64,000 nucleotides of DNA, taken from positions 2,480,001-2,544,000 of the forward strand of contig OX337239.1 of the NCBI GenBank assembly GCA_946965045.2, given 5' to 3'. The notes under the pieces were generated by a model. The model saw only the letters and a list, made by a program, of their open reading frames with translations. It was not told the DNA's origin and made no database searches. The first letter of the stretch is position 1. The number at the start of each line of letters is the position of its first letter. Shown here one piece after another: positions 58,101 through 64,000 of the stretch. Origin of the DNA: Epithemia pelagica (lineage: Eukaryota; Bacillariophyta; Bacillariophyceae; Surirellales; Surirellaceae). Position numbers and translations under genes: made by a program.

Positions 58101-60537
58101 AGAGACGCAATTCCTTTCCAAGGCCTCGGCATCCAGACTGGACCATTCTTCTGTCACTAGGGACAGTAGCAGATCGGACGAATCGTTGCAAGTCAAGCTC
58201 CCATCTCCGTCCCAAGAACATTCCGCTATCCATGACGAATTCACAATGGAAAGTGGGAAATCGCATCAAAACAAGTCTCTGTCACTGTCGCAAGATCATT
58301 CCGCTTTCCATGACAAATTTACAATGACCAGTGGGAAATCACATCATATGACTCTTTCGCAGTCCTATGGTCATTCCGCTGTGCATGACAAATTGACATT
58401 GGAAAGTGGGAAATCGAAATCGACATCGATATTGCATCCCCTGACTCCGCCACGGACCCAAGAACAATCCACGGTCCATGACAGTTCGGAGCTGTATAGC
58501 ATGGCCTCACCGACGATCCAACAATATTCGACAGATCATGGAAATATGACAGTGGAAAATGGGAAATCGGAAGCAAACTTGCAGCGCAAGACTTTGCCTG
58601 AGACCCAGGAGCATCCCGCCGTCCACGACAATTTAACGATGGACAGTGAGAGTTTTGAAGCGAAATTGCCTTGCAAATCTTCGTCACCGACACCAAAGCA
58701 TTCCACTGTCCATAATGCTGTAACAATGGAAAGTGGGGAAGCAGAGGCTACTTTGCAGCGCACGGCTTCTCCCTTGACACAACATCTTCACCTAACCCAT
58801 AGCAATTTGACAGTTGAGACTGGGAAAGCGGAAGAAATATTGCAACGTAAGTCGCCAACTGTAAATAGCAATGGGCCACGGAACAATGGTATGTTACGAG
58901 AGCGGCTGCGTTCTGAGACTCCACTGACAGCTAAGAAGCCTGAGGCAAATGTCCTAGACAAAACCCACCGTGCAGTCAATAAAGTACATCGCAAGACACC
59001 GCTTCCTCTCCTTGTCTCCTTTGTTGTAAAGGGGAAGCTGACATGGGGCAACAAACGGATGGACGGTACATGCCGTCCACAAGATTCATTGTCCATGTCT
59101 CCGAAAGAAGACATGCCCAGTGATCTTTCTCAGGTCACGCATGCCTTCTCGGATGCGGAAGACGATCCTTTCCCTTCTACTTTCGGACATAGTGTGCTAC
59201 ATGGTAAGGATGGCTGTGATCAACTTCAGAGCAGCAAAATGAGAAAATTGTATGCTTTGGATCAAGGCGTTGGACTGTCCAGTTATGTACATTCGAGGGA
59301 GGCAATAGATCCTTTCGGCCGGAATCCTCCTTCTCGACTTGGTATGAACGTTGGTCAAAATTTCTCACAATATCAAATCCGAAAGGTTTCGATAACAACT
59401 GCGACCAGTTGGTCCGCGAATCGGCATCGACTCGACATTCCTCACAGTACTACCGATTCAGCGTATATGCTTGCTGATGCAATATCCCATGGATTGAGTG
59501 ACCAGGTGCAGTGTGCTTTCTCGTTAGCAACAGACGAAAAGAGTACTGACCATGCTGTTGTCGCCGAAACGACACGCCAGCTCCCTTTCAGCGCATCTAT
59601 GCATGCGCCCATGGACGACAAAGTAAAGGAAGAAAAGAGGAAAGCGGCCAGCATTCCCTATATGTTGGCAAGTGGCCCCACAAATAATGATAAACCTTCT
59701 CCCATGGGCCGCAATGTCGTTGTAATTGACGATGAGGACGGGCCTTTTGCTCGAAAACGAAAACGTGTTGGGGAATCAGAATATTCTGCAAACAAAAAGT
59801 TTTTTAAGAATCCCTCTCCCACAACGATCAACGAGAGGGCGAAAGAGCCTATACATGTTGCTGCTTCATCGACGTCCGTCGAGATGAGCGCAACGAAAGA
59901 ATGCCGTCCAACGAATACAAACCCTCCTGTTCATAAGCCGAAACCCCGAAAAGTGGTGAAAGAAAACAAATCACGTCAAGCAAACAAGAAAGCTACAGAC
60001 AACCCAACTATTGGAGACAAAAAGGCGAAACCGGCTCCGCGTGAGTGTAATTTCATTCTCATTGACGACGAGGACGAAGCAATGATTCGAAAACGAAAAC
60101 GTGTTCAGGCGAGAAAGGAATTCACCATGTACAAAAAGTTACCACCAAAGAATCCTTTTTCCGAAAAGCGCGACTTTAGCTATTGCCTCTCGGCGGACAA
60201 GGCTCAAGAGATACAAGAACGACTTTTTCGGGAATCTGCTGCCAGGGTTAAAGTGCAAGCGCTGATGGATCGCGCAAGATTCCAGTCGGAAGAAGAACCT
60301 ATATTTGAATCAACTATGGCAAACGTTGAAGAGCGGTATCCGTTGCACTGGAAATGGAAGGACCCGTATTCTAGACTGGGGCTGTGCGCCAACGCTCCCA
60401 TGTACCAAGTCAAGATCCAGTATCGTCGTTTTGCACGATTGTACCATCCCGACAAATCGAACGCTCCCAATACTTCCGAACGGTTTCAACAAGTTGCATC
60501 AGCGTACCATAAGATTAAACAAGATAAGAGTCGTTGA
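55123..60537 (+). CDS. Giant SIM-rich repeat protein with C-terminal J domain
   Basis: A 1,804-residue protein from ATG 55123; the frame runs 36 nt further upstream without an ATG. The N-terminus has two SUMO-interacting-type motifs with acidic followers, IIDLSQEEDEEDD and VVDLVDSDVEEGD. Near residues 1,530 and 1,645 lie two related blocks, VVVIDDEDGPFARKRKRV and FILIDDEDEAMIRKRKRV, each a SIM-like core followed by a basic nuclear signal. Residues about 185-285 are a folded domain I do not recognise (YITWCDRSGRSSWPCRHFSL). Residues about 360-640 are three 87-residue repeats. Residues about 945-1,245 are further short Ser/His-rich repeats. The C-terminus is a J domain with HPD (HPDKSN, near 1,775). 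It probably recruits Hsp70 to SUMO-modified nuclear proteins (inference). Intronless. Confidence 0.7.
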   Translation: MPEIIDLSQEEDEEDDHHHRHHQDYDDVVVGAELRCDVVDLVDSDVEEGDLGRFRELSERLFAPSGNNNKDKKKPKPVNQPQQPPVAQTNTVPVHHEASSEKQKRTSNKQDGKDQTTRSVDRPELSAVNHTTKKKKKKNKKKNILESGSYRAASGNLVFMSWERKLKEELQRTKTPAKNLLHMWFSRLPVPNGGVSITKDSYITWCDRSGRSSWPCRHFSLFVDPRTGQCFPSIGRPGVRADSVRVTPECTWFRGPALAEQGAAFCALQWFLSSSSFSSSSSTEGPEKHVSSVFDYFHPFLPDKNFDPPMGMTPEALDKLLATVHKAKSSRCEAPSSRVAARPHGLGRHLDPRLRAKNPPPSIMMASNRPVQEPWTGKQDLPHEPRKLRSNAPREPRPKDPPKDPEQLQTMAHRRSDPRLSSTPLVQERAKSKCPPSIRDYTSLGENPWTRNQASAGPLSGKKDWQHEPRTLRSSAPLEPAPVDPPKDPEQVQTMAHRRSDPRLSSTPMVQERTRLEYTKGPPSNRDYTSVGENPWTGNNARAEPLSGKKDWQHEPRTLHSNTPLEPGPNDPPKDPEQVQAMAHRRSDARLSSTPMVQERTKLECTKSPPSNRDYTSLGENPWTGNKATAEPSLRPEAPPPVMTNSTFDETRRRDASRSAQTLPETLTTSTTEIKDEAGAERTLRPGVKASMFVSTFQENGAMENTRSVPTMSPPPVTKSGAHDENGNTEDPFCLRPSQFPFCVRDRPEQMSHCKDPLPTPNGNSVIDDNGSAGIYSQEPSPITVPSSNEEQFEAIGVKSDQDEHGSVPSSSTAVKEEDQQENSCFETTLHDKTLPPTPVPSIYQKMENGMTDAKLQEKASTLLADLPAVNQNSSRSNSESNTRFHRASPRTKEHSNVRNRTALGSPKLEVDLYQQLPPQQKESTDVIVDSERSQAQFDRETRSQMHEHDGVQDNSSKNDSGRSIEKPPCKALSLAQNLSTVEGSVTVDSRESETQFLSKASASRLDHSSVTRDSSRSDESLQVKLPSPSQEHSAIHDEFTMESGKSHQNKSLSLSQDHSAFHDKFTMTSGKSHHMTLSQSYGHSAVHDKLTLESGKSKSTSILHPLTPPRTQEQSTVHDSSELYSMASPTIQQYSTDHGNMTVENGKSEANLQRKTLPETQEHPAVHDNLTMDSESFEAKLPCKSSSPTPKHSTVHNAVTMESGEAEATLQRTASPLTQHLHLTHSNLTVETGKAEEILQRKSPTVNSNGPRNNGMLRERLRSETPLTAKKPEANVLDKTHRAVNKVHRKTPLPLLVSFVVKGKLTWGNKRMDGTCRPQDSLSMSPKEDMPSDLSQVTHAFSDAEDDPFPSTFGHSVLHGKDGCDQLQSSKMRKLYALDQGVGLSSYVHSREAIDPFGRNPPSRLGMNVGQNFSQYQIRKVSITTATSWSANRHRLDIPHSTTDSAYMLADAISHGLSDQVQCAFSLATDEKSTDHAVVAETTRQLPFSASMHAPMDDKVKEEKRKAASIPYMLASGPTNNDKPSPMGRNVVVIDDEDGPFARKRKRVGESEYSANKKFFKNPSPTTINERAKEPIHVAASSTSVEMSATKECRPTNTNPPVHKPKPRKVVKENKSRQANKKATDNPTIGDKKAKPAPRECNFILIDDEDEAMIRKRKRVQARKEFTMYKKLPPKNPFSEKRDFSYCLSADKAQEIQERLFRESAARVKVQALMDRARFQSEEEPIFESTMANVEERYPLHWKWKDPYSRLGLCANAPMYQVKIQYRRFARLYHPDKSNAPNTSERFQQVASAYHKIKQDKSR
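56199..57030 (+). repeat. Coding tandem repeat, 261-bp (87-codon) period
   Basis: Units start near 56199 (diverged), 56460 and 56721, and a part unit starts at 56982. The GAATCCTTGG word falls at exactly 261-bp spacing. Encoded phrases such as GENPWTG, KDWQHEPRTL, DPPKDPEQVQ and MAHRRSDPRLSSTP recur. The period is a multiple of three, so copy-number change would keep the frame. Confidence 0.85.
57960..58850 (+). repeat. Coding short repeats, about 30-35 codons
   Basis: The phrase HSxVHDxxTMxSGKSEAxL, with a following KxxSPTQE, recurs about ten times with decay between 57960 and 58850. It lies inside the SIM/J-domain protein, after the 87-codon repeats. The units are too diverged to give one clean period. 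Confidence 0.65.
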
Positions 60538-60819
60538 TAAGGTTCACACCGAATCAACGACGTCTTTGAGCGCAATTGAAACCTCATGCGTTTTGCAGAC
60601 CTTGACGGACGTCAAAGGAGCCAAAGCTAAGACTAATAGTATACTAACATTGTGTTACCAATATAAAAAAATAACTTCTCTCCAATGAGGTAAAGCTATG
60701 AATAAAAGGCTGGGATTGTAACCACATCTAGAGATGTTGCTGGGGGGTTCACAAGCATAACAGTGTAAATAATTTTTCCAGGTAGTATTGATCCGCTCTT
60801 CGTTGTTTGCATTGTTGTG

Positions 60820-62440
60820 TTAATACAAGGAACGCACACCGAGTTCATCGTATTGCTCTCCAGGTACACGAATCACATTGCCATCGTCATCAATGTATTC
60901 GCTCTTTTCTTTCAAGACAAAGCGTTGATAGAATTTGGTCAAGATTCGGTCCGTGGTCAAAAATTCGACCGAACTGCCATTTTTCAAGGACTTGGAATCC
61001 AAGATTTTGGGAACCAAATCGGCCGCCACCTCTTCGGGTTGGGCCGCCAAGACACCAAAGGGAAATTTGCGCAATTCGGGGGTGGAATCGTCCAAGAGCA
61101 ATTTGGTAAAGACCATGCCAGGCGAGAGCGTATGAACCTGAATGGTCCCCTTGGTGGATTTCTTGCCAAAGCCTTGGACGCCTTGGTCCAATTCCTTGAC
61201 CAAACTATCCGTGAATTGTGGCAAACCACGTTTGGTTGCACCATAGGTGGCATATCCAGGAGTTCCACCACCCTTGACTCCGGATCCGACCGTGTTGAAA
61301 ATGTGAGACGTAACACCTTCTTGTTCGCCCATAATGTCCATGGCGACCTACAGATATCATTGCAGGTTGTATCCAAACCATCCAGCATTCACACGGGAAC
61401 AAACAGTTTTTGTAAGGACGTCAGAGTTGGGTCGTCAGAAAGATCAAATGTATATGGTACCCATGAATCATATGCCACCCTTCTTACCTTGGTGCAATAA
61501 AGAGTTCCCAAAAGATTGACCTGGGTACCCACAAAACAAAAGAGAGTTGAGCCACAAACAAACACAACAAAACACTCACGAAACGATGCAAAAGAAACAT
61601 ACCTTGACCACGGTTTCGACCATCTTCATGGGTACATCCCGCAAATCTCTTCGTCCACCATTGACGCCTATTGAAATCAAACATCAGAGCGATAACAACA
61701 ACAAAAACAAAAAGACGAAGGCGCAACAGAAGAGAAACAATTGTGAGGATTTGACATTTCCCATGGATTGTCACGCTTGTGATGTCAAACTACTAGACTC
61801 GACGGCAAAAGTAGCCGAAATGAACGAGGCAGTTGCCATTGATCTTTCAAAGGTGGTTTCATTCCAGAAAGAACATGGCTGTACCATGGTTCTTCAGCGT
61901 CTCATAGTCGTAGTAGGAATTGTTGTTTTTGCTGTCACAGTCGTCCACGAGACAAGGTCGACCGCGTCGAGTAGTTCTTTTTCTCTTACCCGCATTGTTG
62001 ATCCAGAATTGAATGTTCCCCAATTTGTCCTTGGCCAATTGTCCCAATTTTTCAACTTGATCGACATTGCTGACATCGCACTTGGTGTGAAAGACCTTGG
62101 CACCTGTCACGGCTACCGATTCCAGAGCCTTGGCGGCCTCGCTGCAATCTTGAATGTCACAAATGACGACCGAATAGCCTCGTTGCAAAAATTCGGCTGC
62201 ATAGGCAAACCCGACGCCATTGGCACCACCTGTAATCACGACGCCACCCATCGAAGGATCACTGGCCGGCGTGGAGCTAAAGAGCTGGTCCATAAAATAG
62301 AGGGATGACGACGACGACGACGTGGTAGTTCGTCGGGTCGTCCAAGCTGGTGCAAAGGCCGTCGTCGTGGTGGAAACAGCCACCAAGACACTCAACAGAC
62401 CAAGAAGCAGGGATGACCAAGATGGATTTGAAACTCTCAT
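60820..62440 (-). CDS. Plastid-targeted chlorophyll b reductase-like SDR
   Basis: Four exons: 62440-61990, 61667-61603, 61520-61488 and 61347-60820, with introns of 322, 82 and 140 nt, all GT-AG. The join gives 358 residues. A signal peptide ends in a TTTTAFAP motif, the ASAFAP-type plastid cleavage site. The SDR cofactor motif is VVITGGANGVGFAYA near residue 68. INNAG|VNGGRR crosses the first junction. The catalytic pair is YGATK, after a GSG segment. LSPGMVFTKLLLD near the end and the INNAG-VNGGRR phrase are close to NYC1/NOL chlorophyll b reductases. Diatoms do not accumulate chlorophyll b, so the substrate may differ. The last exon alone looks like a separate 173-residue gene. Confidence 0.8.
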
Positions 62441-63692
62441 GATCAATTGCTATTGCCTTGTATCTTGTATCGCCTTTGTTTTTACTCGAGACGGACTCTT
62501 TCTTTCATCAATTTTCTTCTTTCTTGAAGCAATCTCGCAAATCCTTTTGTCGGTCTCGGGTCTCGGCACTCATCCATATCTTGTCATGTTCAAAAGAAAC
62601 AGGTCGTCGGAAAACCACAGCGTCCCCATCATGAATCATCACACAGAATGGTTTAGCGTGTAGCAAGAATTCATGGAAGGGGGTGTAAAGCGTCCACGTC
62701 ATAGCAAAATGTCCTCCACGTGGATCTATGCAGTCGCGAAAACTTTTCAGAAGGTACCGACGGAGGACGAACGAACAACACCCAACAAGCTTTCCAAGGT
62801 TGGTTGGGATATTGAGGAAGATCCCAACCGGTCCACACGGGACTACCATGGTGTGGGAACAGGAACGTCGATCATGTCATGACGATGGAAACAAACTCTC
62901 ATTCATTCTTCATGCAGCAGCTTTGGTCCAATAATTGTCTGGAAAATGTTCCAACAAAAGAGGCCTCCTCCTTACTTTGTGACGATAATCTCCTTCTTCC
63001 CCGTTAGTTTCATACACATGCACTCTATCATGCGCACAGGGTCTTGGTACCTCTATCTCTCTCTCGTTTGGCGCAGCGTCTCGTGGACCAGTAGCACGCT
63101 GAAACGATGCGTTCCTCGATGACACGAGTTTGAACAGGTCTGGTGAGAGTGTACGAGACTAGTCGACCTTCCACAGAGAGGCGCAGAAAGAACTTGCCAT
63201 GACAAGATTCGTTTCACGACTACAAACGAGAGTATCCAATGACTAGTTGGGGTTGTCTATCCATTTCGAAACATTGTTTGTCATTCGTATGGAGTTTACT
63301 CACGAAACCACCCGTGGTTGTGAGGCAAACTCATGCGTTCAGAAATATGTATGGCATACGGAATTCGGTGCGGCCGCATCGATGTGGCAAAGAGAACGAG
63401 GCGTTGAACGAATATCCACCCCGATACGCATCGTGTCGGTTGGAGTTCCAGATCTGTGCTTGTTTCTTTCTTCCAGGAGGAGTTACGAACCCCAAACCAT
63501 CTGTCGGAACACAACTACGGTATTTGTTTCTACAAGTTTGTGTGCTTCGTCCAACACCAATAACAACAACAGCATCCTTAGTCCTTAGACGAAAACCTAG
63601 GAGCGCTCCTTGGAAACCGCGAGAGAAAGTCTACGAGCTACTCCGTTTTGTTTATTCGTAAAAGGCGTGTTATGAGCCAGTCATCCGTAGCC
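62441..63692. other. 1.25-kb gap
   Basis: It lies between the start of the chlorophyll b reductase-like gene and the stop of the J-domain gene at the right edge. No frame shows family similarity. Confidence 0.4.
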
Positions 63693-64000
63693 TTAGCCAA
63701 ATCGAACATGAAAACGTTGTCCCCCGCCTCCACCACCACCGCCTCCTCCTTGATGAAACTGCTGATTAAAGAACTGGAAAGGGTTTGTATGATGATTGCC
63801 ACCGCCCCCTTGATTTTCAAAAACGGCTTCTCCACGATCATACTTGCCGCGCAATTCATCACTCGATAAAACTTCATATGCTTCACCAATGTCATGAAAC
63901 TTCTTTTCAGCTACTCGTTTGGCTTCCTCGTCTCCTGCTTCAACTTTGTCGGGATGCCATTGCAAAGCGAGTTTCCGATACGCGCTTTTAATTTCCTTGG
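63693..64000 (-). CDS. J-domain protein, C-terminal part (cut by right edge)
   Basis: The minus-strand frame is open from the window edge and ends at 63693. It starts inside a J domain: [13 protein letters not shown] with the HPD motif, then [28 protein letters not shown], the typical third and fourth helices. After the J domain come Gly-rich and Phe/Gln/His-rich segments ([12 protein letters not shown]) and a short end (FHVRFG). This tail is like DNAJC3/DNAJC7-type co-chaperones, whose tetratricopeptide repeats would lie beyond the edge. Codons run back to about 63998 with no start in the window. The Gly run is encoded by CCA/CCG-type repeats that may vary. Confidence 0.85.
   Translation of the reverse strand, partial: KEIKSAYRKLALQWHPDKVEAGDEEAKRVAEKKFHDIGEAYEVLSSDELRGKYDRGEAVFENQGGGGNHHTNPFQFFNQQFHQGGGGGGGGGGQRFHVRFG

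Overview
The window looks like nuclear DNA of a photosynthetic heterokont, most likely a diatom. Three things point there. Plastid presequences carry ASAFAP-like cleavage motifs: 'ASAF' in the small monooxygenase at 17399-17920 and 'TAFAP' in the chlorophyll b reductase-like gene at 60820-62440. Introns are few, mostly 82-140 nt, and GT-AG. Long protein genes are mostly intronless and carry low-complexity Ser, Gln, Asn and Thr tracts. I cannot name the species. No rRNA, tRNA, operon or CRISPR array was seen.

Layout. 1-3625: a retroelement read on the minus strand. It has a full ORF1 and the first 173 codons of an overlapping ORF2 that opens with two C2H2 zinc fingers, and it runs off the left edge. 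4226-20139: a membrane sulfotransferase, a major facilitator transporter, a probable type II Golgi protein, a second sulfotransferase of the HNK-1/chondroitin type, a coiled-coil protein, a plastid-type ABM monooxygenase and a Ser/Lys-rich basic protein. 20676-24115: a recent tandem duplication carrying two secreted methyltransferase-like genes, each with one short intron. 24657-31827: a mitochondrial OMA1-type metalloprotease, a 263-bp MITE, an SQ-cluster nuclear protein and an acidic protein.

33658-50599: a degenerate DEAD-box-like protein, a RanBP2-zinc-finger/FG nucleoporin-like gene whose frame breaks in a T8 run, a TBC Rab-GAP, a decayed PP2C copy next to its ankyrin-PP2C parent, an ICME-like alpha/beta hydrolase, a plastid-type aspartic protease and an SGT/HPAT-like glycosyltransferase. 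52198-64000: a three-exon globin, a 1,804-residue repeat protein with SUMO-interacting-type motifs and a C-terminal J domain, the four-exon chlorophyll b reductase-like gene and the end of a second J-domain gene.

The genes do not form one pathway. Recurring themes are secretory-pathway sulfation and glycosylation (two sulfotransferases, SGT/HPAT-like enzyme, possible second glycosyltransferase) and organelle quality control (OMA1, two J-domain proteins, plastid protease). Several apparent reading frames begin at non-ATG codons. I moved those starts to the first in-frame ATG and say so in each entry. Exon joins were chosen by hand from GT-AG sites, frame and family similarity. The octamer TACTCCTA, on either strand, recurs in the spaces between genes.
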